This document shows positions 6,699 to 14,008 of a stretch of 64,000 bases of DNA, in pieces. How positions within the stretch are numbered: position 1 is the first letter of the stretch; every line of letters starts with the position of its first letter. Source of the DNA: Lachnospiraceae bacterium AC2031 (GTDB taxonomy: Bacteria; Bacillota; Clostridia; Lachnospirales; Lachnospiraceae); assembly GCA_000687975.1 (NCBI GenBank), contig JIAB01000001.1, positions 2,084,001-2,148,000 of the forward strand, read 5' to 3'. A program made the position numbers and the translations under genes. The notes under the pieces are model-generated. The model saw only the letters and a list, made by a program, of their open reading frames with translations, had not been told where the DNA came from and searched no databases.

Positions 6699-9578
6699 GT
6701 GAAGAGAAATCATAACAAACGTTATGGAGTGTGGTTACACAGGCTAATTATTTTAACCTGTGTGATTTTTGTTGCGCTTGCGAGTATTCCAATAAATACA
6801 TTTGCCAATACGCAAAAAGAGATAGTTCGTGTAGGCTATTATGAGAATGAAATCTTTCAAGAAGGTGCAGATGAAGGTGAGGTTAAAAGCGGCTATGCGT
6901 ATGAGTACTATCGAAAGCTTTCTGAATACACCGGCTGGGAATATGAATATGTCTATGGGGACTTTGGGGATCTTTATCAAATGCTGCTTGATGGTGAGAT
7001 TGATATGCTTGCGGGACTGGCGTGGAAAGAAGAGCGTGCAGGAGTTATAGGATACCCAGACGCAAAAATGGGTAATGAATCCTATTATCTTGTCAAAAAC
7101 GATGAAAATGTGGATATTACAGCTGATCCATCTACACTCAGTGGTTGTAAGATTGGTGTTCTGGACAGTGCCATGCTTGATGTTCTGAATCAGTATCTGG
7201 ATGATCACAATGTGAAGGCGGAAGTTGTTACTTATTCGGATTATACGGATTTGTTTGATGCTTTTGATTCTCATGATGTGGATGTATTAGCAGCTGAAAG
7301 TGACGGGGCTTATGGTAGAGACCATTCGGAGGTACTGACTGTTTTTGGTACATCAGATTATTATCTTTGTGTAAGCAACGATCGCGCTGATCTTTTAGCA
7401 GAGCTTAATTCGGCCCAGGCATTACTTGCTGCTGAGGAACCAAACTACCTAAATTCACTTAGAGCAAAGTATTATTCTGTAAGTGTTACAGCTATGGCTT
7501 TTTCTCAGGCTGAGCGTGAATGGATGGATGAGCATACGACGCTTCATGTTGGATATCTTGAGAACTATCTTCCATACTGTGACACAGATGTCCAGGGGGA
7601 AGTAACAGGTATAGTTAAGGATATCATTCCAACAATTATGGATACTGTAGGTATGAAGAATATTGAAATCACCTACAGTGGATATATAAGTTACGATGAT
7701 ATGATTGCTGCTGTCTGTTCAGGTGATATTGATGTGGCATTTCCTGTTGGCGGTGGTCTTTATTACTCCGAGGAGAGTGGTATCTATCAGTCAACCCCTG
7801 TATCTTCATCTGATGCGGAGATAGTATATAAGGGTGATTTTAGCGAAAAGACTACAGAACATTTTGCTATTAATGAAAATAATCGTATGCAGTACTACTT
7901 TGTGCAGACGAATTATCCGGACGCTGAGATAACATTTTATCAATCGAGTGACGAATGCCTTAGAGCTGTGCTTGATGGAAAAGCTGACTGTGCAACTCTA
8001 AATGGACTACGGGCAAATGATATTCTACGAAACAGGAAGTACAAAGATTTGTCCAGTTACCAAACCAGTTATAATGATTCAAGATGCTTTGGAGTGGAAA
8101 TTGGTAATGAAGGATTGCTGAAACTTCTAAATCGTGGAATAAATGTTCTGGGAGATGACTATTATCAGAGTATTTCATATAAATATACCAGTGGACTGTA
8201 TTCCTACAGCTTCTTGGATTTAGTGTTGGATCACATGGCTCTGGTGGGAACTATTATTCTTCTCATTGTTTTAATGATAGTATTTCTTCTTGTACGAGAT
8301 ATTCGTCGCGCGAAGAGGGAAGTTGAAGAAAAGGAAAAAGCTCGGAAGGAGCTGTCTGACGCTTTGATGGCAGCAGAAAATGCCAATCAAGCGAAAACTG
8401 CATTCCTCAACAATATGTCGCATGACATTCGGACACCAATGAATGCCATAGTTGGTTTTACGGGTCTTGCATCTGAACATATTGATAACAAAGAACAGGT
8501 GCAGGATTACCTGGGGAAAATATCCGTATCCAGTCAGCATCTTTTGTCACTTATCAATGATGTATTGGATATGAGTCTCATCGAAAGTGGTAAAGTTACT
8601 ATTGAAGAGACAGATGTACATTTGCCGGATGTGATTCAAGATATAAGGACTATTATTCAACCGAATATCGCCTCTAAGCAGCTGGAACTGCTCGTTGATG
8701 CGCAGGATATAAAACATGAAGATGTATTTACGGATAAGCTGCGACTTAATCAAGTGTTACTTAATATTTTATCTAACGCTATAAAGTTTACACCTGAAGG
8801 TGGAACTATAAGTTTTCAGGTTATTGAAAAGACGTCATCAGACGATAGTATCGCTAATTTTGAGTTTCGAATTAAAGACAATGGAATTGGTATGAGTGAA
8901 GAGTTTCAGAAGACGATTTTTGATACCTTCACCCGAGAAAAGACAAGTACTGTAAGTGGTATTCAGGGAACAGGCCTTGGTATGGCAATAGCAAAGAACA
9001 TTGTCGATATGATGGGAGGCGTAATCTCGGTAAATTCCACAGAGGGTAAGGGAAGTGAGTTTATTGTTGAACTTCCATGTAAAATAAGCGACTCTTCCGC
9101 AAAGCATGAATCACAATCAGAGTCGCAGGAATTACGTACGGCTATAGTCGATGATAAGACAGAAACAATGCCGGATTTCTCTGGAAAACGTGTTTTGTTG
9201 GTAGAAGATAATCAGATGAATCAAATACTTGCAGAGAATATTTTAACAAGTGTTGGTCTTGAAGTTGATATTGCATCTGACGGAACTGAGGCAGTTGAAA
9301 AGATGAAATCAGCAGCGGATGGATATTATGATATTGTTCTGATGGATATCCAAATGCCACATATGGATGGATATGAGGCTACGAGATGTATTCGTGCGCT
9401 TGATGATAAAGTAAAGTCTGCCATACCTATTGTGGCAGTTACAGCAAATGCTTTTGAAGAAGATCGGAAGGTTTCTATGGATGCTGGTATGAATGGCCAT
9501 TTATCTAAACCGTACGATGTTCCAGAAATAATGAAAACGCTTAACGAATTATTAAATCATCGAAAAGCAGAAAAGTGA
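6699..9578 (+). CDS. Hybrid sensor histidine kinase with two SBP_bac_3-type sensors (959 aa)
   Basis: Signal peptide or anchor near 10-35, then two extracellular solute-binding family-3-like domains (first from VRVGYYENEIFQ, second from LHVGYLENYLPYCD). Next come a membrane segment (VGTIILLIVLMIVFLLV), a short coiled coil, HisKA with SHDIRTPMN (phospho-His575), HATPase with DNGIGM and GTGLGMAI, and a C-terminal receiver with VLLVEDN and phospho-Asp883 in LMDIQMP. The BvgS/EvgS-like layout suggests sensing of a small ligand, perhaps an amino acid. I prefer GTG 6699 (AAGGGG upstream) over GTG 6660, which has no ribosome site. No HPt domain or output regulator lies nearby, so the final target is unknown. 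Confidence 0.9.
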   Translation: MKRNHNKRYGVWLHRLIILTCVIFVALASIPINTFANTQKEIVRVGYYENEIFQEGADEGEVKSGYAYEYYRKLSEYTGWEYEYVYGDFGDLYQMLLDGEIDMLAGLAWKEERAGVIGYPDAKMGNESYYLVKNDENVDITADPSTLSGCKIGVLDSAMLDVLNQYLDDHNVKAEVVTYSDYTDLFDAFDSHDVDVLAAESDGAYGRDHSEVLTVFGTSDYYLCVSNDRADLLAELNSAQALLAAEEPNYLNSLRAKYYSVSVTAMAFSQAEREWMDEHTTLHVGYLENYLPYCDTDVQGEVTGIVKDIIPTIMDTVGMKNIEITYSGYISYDDMIAAVCSGDIDVAFPVGGGLYYSEESGIYQSTPVSSSDAEIVYKGDFSEKTTEHFAINENNRMQYYFVQTNYPDAEITFYQSSDECLRAVLDGKADCATLNGLRANDILRNRKYKDLSSYQTSYNDSRCFGVEIGNEGLLKLLNRGINVLGDDYYQSISYKYTSGLYSYSFLDLVLDHMALVGTIILLIVLMIVFLLVRDIRRAKREVEEKEKARKELSDALMAAENANQAKTAFLNNMSHDIRTPMNAIVGFTGLASEHIDNKEQVQDYLGKISVSSQHLLSLINDVLDMSLIESGKVTIEETDVHLPDVIQDIRTIIQPNIASKQLELLVDAQDIKHEDVFTDKLRLNQVLLNILSNAIKFTPEGGTISFQVIEKTSSDDSIANFEFRIKDNGIGMSEEFQKTIFDTFTREKTSTVSGIQGTGLGMAIAKNIVDMMGGVISVNSTEGKGSEFIVELPCKISDSSAKHESQSESQELRTAIVDDKTETMPDFSGKRVLLVEDNQMNQILAENILTSVGLEVDIASDGTEAVEKMKSAADGYYDIVLMDIQMPHMDGYEATRCIRALDDKVKSAIPIVAVTANAFEEDRKVSMDAGMNGHLSKPYDVPEIMKTLNELLNHRKAEK

Positions 9579-9630
9579 TACATAAGTGTAAAGATAATAT
9601 CAGAAAAAGTAGTCATTTACTGAATAAAAG

Positions 9631-9639
9631 TGTTATAAT
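9631..9639 (+). promoter_or_regulatory. Extended -10 promoter
   Basis: TGTTATAAT is a full extended -10 with no good -35. It lies 77 nt before the pyruvyl-transferase-like start and implies independent transcription of that gene. Confidence 0.55.
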
Positions 9640-9715
9640 AGCCTAGTGTGAGTTTAATAGATATAAGGAGAATTATATCTATTAGGAATTTTCAAAACGA
9701 AGGGGTGTTTTTTTA

Positions 9716-10918
9716 ATGGGCAGAAAAATAATGATCGTGGGAGCCAATTTCGAAAATAAGGGTTCTCAGGCTAAGCTTTATGTTGTTATTGATGAGTTAA
9801 GGAAGCGATTTGAAAACTGTGAAATCTTTTATGCACATAATGATGAGCAGTTAGATGGTTCGTTATATAGATTTGGTAAGATTCCATTTTCTAAAAAAGC
9901 TCAATCTCAGGTACTTAAGGCGAATCCTTTGAGTAGTTTAACAAAAATGTTTCGTAAGAAGGATGATAGTGCATCTGGCGACCTTGACGTCGTAAGTGTT
10001 GTTTCACAGATGGAGCTGATCATAGATGTAAGCGAGCAGACGCTTACCAGTAATAGCAGTATGGCTGATATTGAGTATTATCTCAATAATATCAAGATAG
10101 CTAAGAAATATAAAATTCCAATGATCATTATGCCACAGTCATTTGGTCCTTTTGAATTTGATATGGACACCATGTATATTCTGGGAGATATGAAGGATAT
10201 CCTTTTCTATCCTAAGGCTATATTTGCACGTGAACAGTATGGCTATGATGAAATGATGGGATATTTCGGACTTGATAATCTGAGACGTTCCACAGATATG
10301 CTTTTAACAGATAATAATTTTGATATATCAAATGTATGTTCCAGATTTTATAGACCAGAAATTCCTGATATACCAGAAGGTAATAATGTTGCTATTATTC
10401 CTAATGCTGTATGTTTTGGTAAAAAGTATAATGAACATACTATAGATATGTACAAGAAGCTTTTTGAGGCTCTAAGATATGCTAATAAGAATGTTTATAT
10501 AGTTTGTCAGGCTACATCTGATATGGAGGTTTGTAAAGAGCTTGTTTCCATGTCTTCACAGTATGGAAATGTTGATATGGTAGATAGGGAGCTTGACTCA
10601 GTAGAGTTAAATGCTTTCCTTAAGAAATTTGAGCTTGTTATAAGTTCCCATTATACAGCATGTGTTCAGGCGTATAGAAACTTTATTCCTGTTCTGCTTC
10701 TCGGAAATGGAGCAAAATATAAGGAGTTGACAGAGCTTCTGGGACAGGAGAAATTCTTCTTTGATGTTCTTTCAGAGGAATGCAATAACTTTGATATTGT
10801 AGATGCTCTGAACGACTACCTGAAAGACCCTGATATTGCCAAAACAAGAATTCAGACTCGTATGCTTAATATTCAGACTAAGAGCTGCTTCGATGTATTT
10901 GATGAACTTAAATGGTAA
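9716..10918 (+). CDS. Polysaccharide pyruvyl transferase family protein (400 aa)
   Basis: The GT-B-like fold of the CsaB/pyruvyl transferase family is visible: an N-terminal KIMIVGANFENKGSQA nucleotide-loop-like start, IMPQSFGPFEF, FAREQYGYDEM, a Rossmann-like middle VAIIPNAVCFG, and ISSHYTACVQAYRNFIPVLLLG near the end. Family members transfer pyruvate from PEP to sugars of exopolysaccharide or secondary wall polymer. No polysaccharide genes are adjacent, so the acceptor is unknown. The ribosome site GAAGGGG lies rather far from the ATG. It appears monocistronic between an extended -10 and the TetR promoter. Confidence 0.82.
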   Translation: MGRKIMIVGANFENKGSQAKLYVVIDELRKRFENCEIFYAHNDEQLDGSLYRFGKIPFSKKAQSQVLKANPLSSLTKMFRKKDDSASGDLDVVSVVSQMELIIDVSEQTLTSNSSMADIEYYLNNIKIAKKYKIPMIIMPQSFGPFEFDMDTMYILGDMKDILFYPKAIFAREQYGYDEMMGYFGLDNLRRSTDMLLTDNNFDISNVCSRFYRPEIPDIPEGNNVAIIPNAVCFGKKYNEHTIDMYKKLFEALRYANKNVYIVCQATSDMEVCKELVSMSSQYGNVDMVDRELDSVELNAFLKKFELVISSHYTACVQAYRNFIPVLLLGNGAKYKELTELLGQEKFFFDVLSEECNNFDIVDALNDYLKDPDIAKTRIQTRMLNIQTKSCFDVFDELKW

Positions 10919-10959
10919 TGCAAAAAGTTCTGTATAGTATAAGGAAACCCAAGAATTTA

Positions 10960-10988
10960 TTGACATGGGTAACATGGCGTGATAATAT
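10960..10988 (+). promoter_or_regulatory. Promoter for TetR gene
   Basis: TTGACA (10960-10965), a 17-nt spacer and TAATAT (10983-10988). A near-palindrome GAATGA-ATTA-TCGTTC (10996-11011) follows at the likely transcription start and may be the autoregulatory operator. Confidence 0.7.
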
Positions 10989-11028
10989 CCTTTATGAATG
11001 AATTATCGTTCAGTTAAAGGAGAACGCT

Positions 11029-11604
11029 ATGCCAAAGACAGAAGAACAATGTAAAAAAATGAGAGAAGACATGAAAAGTAAGATCCTTCAGATGTCTTCT
11101 CTTTATTTTGCTAAAAATGGCTTCGGTGATACCAAGATAGGAGATCTTGCGAAGCATATAGGAATTGCTCAAGGTACAATATATCTGTATTTCAAGTCTA
11201 AAGAAGATCTTTTTAACGAGATAAGACAGAATGCAGACAACAGTGAAGAAAAGAAGAAGCTGAAGATTCTTACTAAGCTTCCGCTTCCAGCAAAAACTAA
11301 GATCGATAAGCTTTCAAAGGAAATGTGTAAACTGCTGGAAAACGATGAAGAGTTCTGCGTGAAGATCACCCTTCTTACTCAGATTCTTCTTGAGAAGGAA
11401 GATATGTACTCCGATGATCTTTATAAAGAACTGGCAAAGATTATAAAGCAGGGACAGAAGGAAGGCAGCGTTGTAAAAGGCGATGCTCTGTATCTTGCAG
11501 ATCTTTATTGGGGTAATGTATATCTCTATGCTTTAAAGAGGCTTTTTGGGACAAATGTAAAGTCACTAAAAAAGGAAACACTTAATAGACTCCTGGAAGC
11601 CTAA
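11029..11604 (+). CDS. TetR/AcrR family regulator (191 aa)
   Basis: DNA-binding repressor. The N-terminal helix-turn-helix is clear: ILQMSSLYFAKNGFGDTKIGDLAKHIGIAQGTIYLYFKSKEDLF (about 20-63). The helical C-terminal ligand domain is generic. Its own consensus promoter with a palindrome at the start site suggests autorepression. No gene is divergent from it and a terminator follows, so other targets cannot be read from context. AAAGGAG lies 8 nt before the ATG. Confidence 0.92.
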   Translation: MPKTEEQCKKMREDMKSKILQMSSLYFAKNGFGDTKIGDLAKHIGIAQGTIYLYFKSKEDLFNEIRQNADNSEEKKKLKILTKLPLPAKTKIDKLSKEMCKLLENDEEFCVKITLLTQILLEKEDMYSDDLYKELAKIIKQGQKEGSVVKGDALYLADLYWGNVYLYALKRLFGTNVKSLKKETLNRLLEA

Positions 11605-11630
11605 TAATACTGTATAAAACTATAGACAAA

Positions 11631-11668
11631 AAAGCTGTCACATTCTGATATGTGACAGCTTTCTTTTT
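11631..11668 (+). terminator. Bidirectional terminator between tetR and oadG-like genes
   Basis: AAAGCTGTCACAT (11631-11643) pairs perfectly with ATGTGACAGCTTT (11650-11662). A-runs before and TTCTTTTTAT after let it serve both converging genes. Confidence 0.88.
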
Positions 11669-11948
11669 ATAAGTCATGAGATATGTAGTTGTTTTCCTCT
11701 TCTTCAAGGAAATCTTTCTTTTCTCTTTCCTTCATCAGATCCATAGCGGATTCTGTGCTCTTCTTGTCTTTCTTTTCATCCTTAGCATCTTCATCCTCTT
11801 TTGCTTCGTCAGAGTCAGCGCTTTTGGATGTGAGTGCCTTTAGGATATAAATTCCGACAATAATTATTAATGTTACTATGAAGATTCCCAGAAGTCCTAC
11901 ACCCATTATTGGGAGGGAATCCATAAATGCATTTGTATCTATACTCAT
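11667..11948 (-). CDS. OadG-like gamma subunit of Na+-pumping decarboxylase (93 aa)
   Basis: A single membrane helix (IMGVGLLGIFIVTLIIIVGIYIL, about 14-36) is followed by a highly charged Asp/Glu/Lys tail, the form of OadG/MmdD assembly subunits of sodium-translocating decarboxylases. Its start lies 10 nt after the OadB-like stop with AGGAGG in between, so the two are coupled. It likely anchors a soluble carboxyltransferase or biotin subunit to the beta subunit. Those subunits are not in the window. Confidence 0.75.
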   Translation of the reverse strand: MSIDTNAFMDSLPIMGVGLLGIFIVTLIIIVGIYILKALTSKSADSDEAKEDEDAKDEKKDKKSTESAMDLMKEREKKDFLEEEENNYISHDL

Positions 11949-11958
11949 GTGGCGCCTC

Positions 11959-13092
11959 CTATCGTGGTATCAGGTTAAGGATAAGTCCGCCTGCGATAAC
12001 GGAAGCTATCTGACCTGAAACGTTAATTCCTATAGTGTGAGTAAGCAGGAAGTTTGTTGGATCCTCTTCAAGTCCCAGCTTATGAACAACTCTGGATGAC
12101 ATAGGGAAAGCAGAAATTCCTGCAGCGCCTATCATAGGATTGATCTTTTTCTTTGCGAAGATGTTGATCAGCTTAGCGAAGAGAACACCGCCTGCTGTAT
12201 CAAAGATAAATGCTATCAGACCGAGTCCAAGTATCAGAAGTGTCTGTGGATTCAGGAAGGCATCTGCCTGCATCTTCTCAGCAATTGTGATTCCAAGGAA
12301 GAGTGTTACAAGGTTTGGAAGTGCTGTCTGAGCTGTGTCAGAAAGTGAATCTAAAACTCCACACTCTCTTATAAGGTTACCAAACATAAGGAAACCGATA
12401 AGTGCTACTGCATTAGGAGCAACAATACCTGTAAGAATAGTAACGAAGATAGGGAAGATGATCCTAGTTGTCTTAGAAACCTTACCCGGGTTATATTCCA
12501 TTTTGATCGTACGCTCTTTCTTAGTAGTAAGAAGCTTGATGATTGGTGGCTGTACGATAGGTACAAGAGCCATGTATGAATATGCTGCAACGATGATGGC
12601 ACCGATATATTTTGTTCCAAAATAGTTGGCAACGAAGATAGATGTTGGTCCATCAGCTGCACCGATGATAGCGATGGATGCTGCATCACGAAGCTCGAAG
12701 CCGAAGAGTGAAGCAAGGCTCAGAGTAAAGAAGATACCGAACTGAGCGGCTGCACCGAATATCATAAGCTTAGGGTTAGAAAGAAGTGGACCGAAGTCTA
12801 TCATTGCTCCAATTCCTACAAAGAGCAGGAGTGGGAACAGTTCGTTGGCAATACCGCTTTCGAAAAGAATCGAGATAGGTCCTTCCTGTGTGATATCGCC
12901 TACCACCTGTGTGATAGCTCCGGACATAGGCAGGTTAACCAGTATGGCACCAAAGCCTATAGGGAGCAGAAGTGTTGGTTCCATCTTTTTCTTAATAGCG
13001 AGATATATGAGGATTCCTCCTATAGCCCACATAATAAGCTGTTTAAAGTCAAGATTAAGAACGTTTGAAAAAAGAGTTGATAATACGCCCAT
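11959..13092 (-). CDS. Na+-translocating decarboxylase beta subunit (OadB/GcdB/MmdB family, 377 aa)
   Basis: Polytopic membrane protein that couples decarboxylation of a carboxybiotin carrier to Na+ export. The family signatures are visible: FVGIGAMIDFGPLL, AAIAIIGAADGPTSIFVAN-like core (SIAIIGAADGPTSIF), YSYMALVPIVQPP, GNLIRECGVLDSL, TLFLGITIAEKM and ISAFPMSSRVV. Length is normal. Whether it belongs to glutaconyl-CoA, oxaloacetate or methylmalonyl-CoA decarboxylase cannot be told without its alpha subunit; glutaconyl-CoA would suit a butyrate producer. It is transcribed from an extended -10 promoter that shares the intergenic region with the divergent ABC operon. Confidence 0.92.
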   Translation of the reverse strand: MGVLSTLFSNVLNLDFKQLIMWAIGGILIYLAIKKKMEPTLLLPIGFGAILVNLPMSGAITQVVGDITQEGPISILFESGIANELFPLLLFVGIGAMIDFGPLLSNPKLMIFGAAAQFGIFFTLSLASLFGFELRDAASIAIIGAADGPTSIFVANYFGTKYIGAIIVAAYSYMALVPIVQPPIIKLLTTKKERTIKMEYNPGKVSKTTRIIFPIFVTILTGIVAPNAVALIGFLMFGNLIRECGVLDSLSDTAQTALPNLVTLFLGITIAEKMQADAFLNPQTLLILGLGLIAFIFDTAGGVLFAKLINIFAKKKINPMIGAAGISAFPMSSRVVHKLGLEEDPTNFLLTHTIGINVSGQIASVIAGGLILNLIPR

Positions 13093-13130
13093 AATGTTTT
13101 CCTTTCAATAAATTTATTACAAACGAATGT

Positions 13131-13139
13131 ATTATAGCA
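13131..13139 (-). promoter_or_regulatory. Extended -10 promoter for oadB-like operon
   Basis: On the minus strand TGCTATAAT is an extended -10. AAAGGAAAAC follows as ribosome site 6-7 nt before the ATG. Confidence 0.6.
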
Positions 13140-13144
13140 TAACA

Positions 13145-13209
13145 TGTAAGAATTCTGTAAGAATTTTTAAGACTTGTGTAAAGAAGTAAAGTTTTTAAAA
13201 TGATATAGT
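13145..13209 (+). promoter_or_regulatory. Direct-repeat operator and -10 of the ABC/two-component operon
   Basis: TGTAAGAATT occurs at 13145-13154 and again at 13156-13165, one helical turn apart, with a related TGTAAAGAAG at 13177. A -10 TATAGT lies at 13204-13209, but there is no -35 at the right distance. This is the layout of a promoter activated by an OmpR-type regulator bound to direct repeats, most likely the regulator encoded at 18435 (inference). Confidence 0.55.
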
Positions 13210-13243
13210 AAGGGCATAAAGATAAATAGATAGGAGAAAAGAT

Positions 13244-14002
13244 ATGAATACTATTCTAAGAACAGAGAAGCTGTGTAAGTCCTTTTCGAACGCAGGGCAT
13301 CAGCAGCATGTAATAAAGAATCTTGATCTTGAGATATATGAAAATGATTTCACAGTTATTATGGGAGCGTCTGGTTCAGGTAAATCTACACTACTATATG
13401 CTCTTTCAGGAATGGATAAGCCATCCATGGGAAAGGTCTTCTTCGGCGATGAGGAAATATCCAAGTATAACAACGACAAGCTGGCACTCTTTAGAAGAAA
13501 TCATTGCGGCTTTGTATTTCAGAGCATATATCTTCTGGATAGCATGAATGTTCTGGATAATATTCTGACAGGAGCTTTGGTGGCTCAGAAGAATTCACCT
13601 GAACTTATAAAAAAGACAAAGGATCTTCTGGATAAGGTTGGAATCGGTGAGGAGATGTGGAAAAAGTTTCCGAACCAGCTGTCCGGTGGTGAGTGTCAGA
13701 GAGTCGGAATCGTAAGAGCGGTAATAAATGATCCTCAGATACTTTTCGCGGACGAGCCAACTGGAGCGCTAAACTCTGCTGCCGGCTCTGATGTTCTGGA
13801 TGTATTTACAGGTCTCAATAATAATGGACAGAGCATAGTGATGGTAACACACGATTTAAGAACAGCCCTTCGGGGTAATAGAGTTGTTTATCTTAAGGAC
13901 GGAAATGTCATCGGCGAATATAAGATGCCGAAGTACGGAGAGGATGATAAAAAAGAGAGAAGAGCATCGCTCCAGAATTTCTTAGAGGATATGGGATGGT
14001 AA
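13244..14002 (+). CDS. ABC transporter ATPase, MacB/BceA/LolD type (252 aa)
   Basis: Energises the FtsX-type permease encoded next. Walker A GASGSGKST (41-49), Q-loop Gln94, signature LSGGE (147-151) and Walker B LFADEP (168-173) are intact, and the H-loop His is in MVTHDLRT. The family works in antimicrobial-peptide resistance, sensing and lipoprotein export. A 6-nt gap to the permease and the downstream hydrolase, response regulator and kinase argue for a BceAB-RS-like detoxification module. It is preceded by direct-repeat operator boxes. Confidence 0.93.
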   Translation: MNTILRTEKLCKSFSNAGHQQHVIKNLDLEIYENDFTVIMGASGSGKSTLLYALSGMDKPSMGKVFFGDEEISKYNNDKLALFRRNHCGFVFQSIYLLDSMNVLDNILTGALVAQKNSPELIKKTKDLLDKVGIGEEMWKKFPNQLSGGECQRVGIVRAVINDPQILFADEPTGALNSAAGSDVLDVFTGLNNNGQSIVMVTHDLRTALRGNRVVYLKDGNVIGEYKMPKYGEDDKKERRASLQNFLEDMGW

Positions 14003-14008
14003 GTAAGC

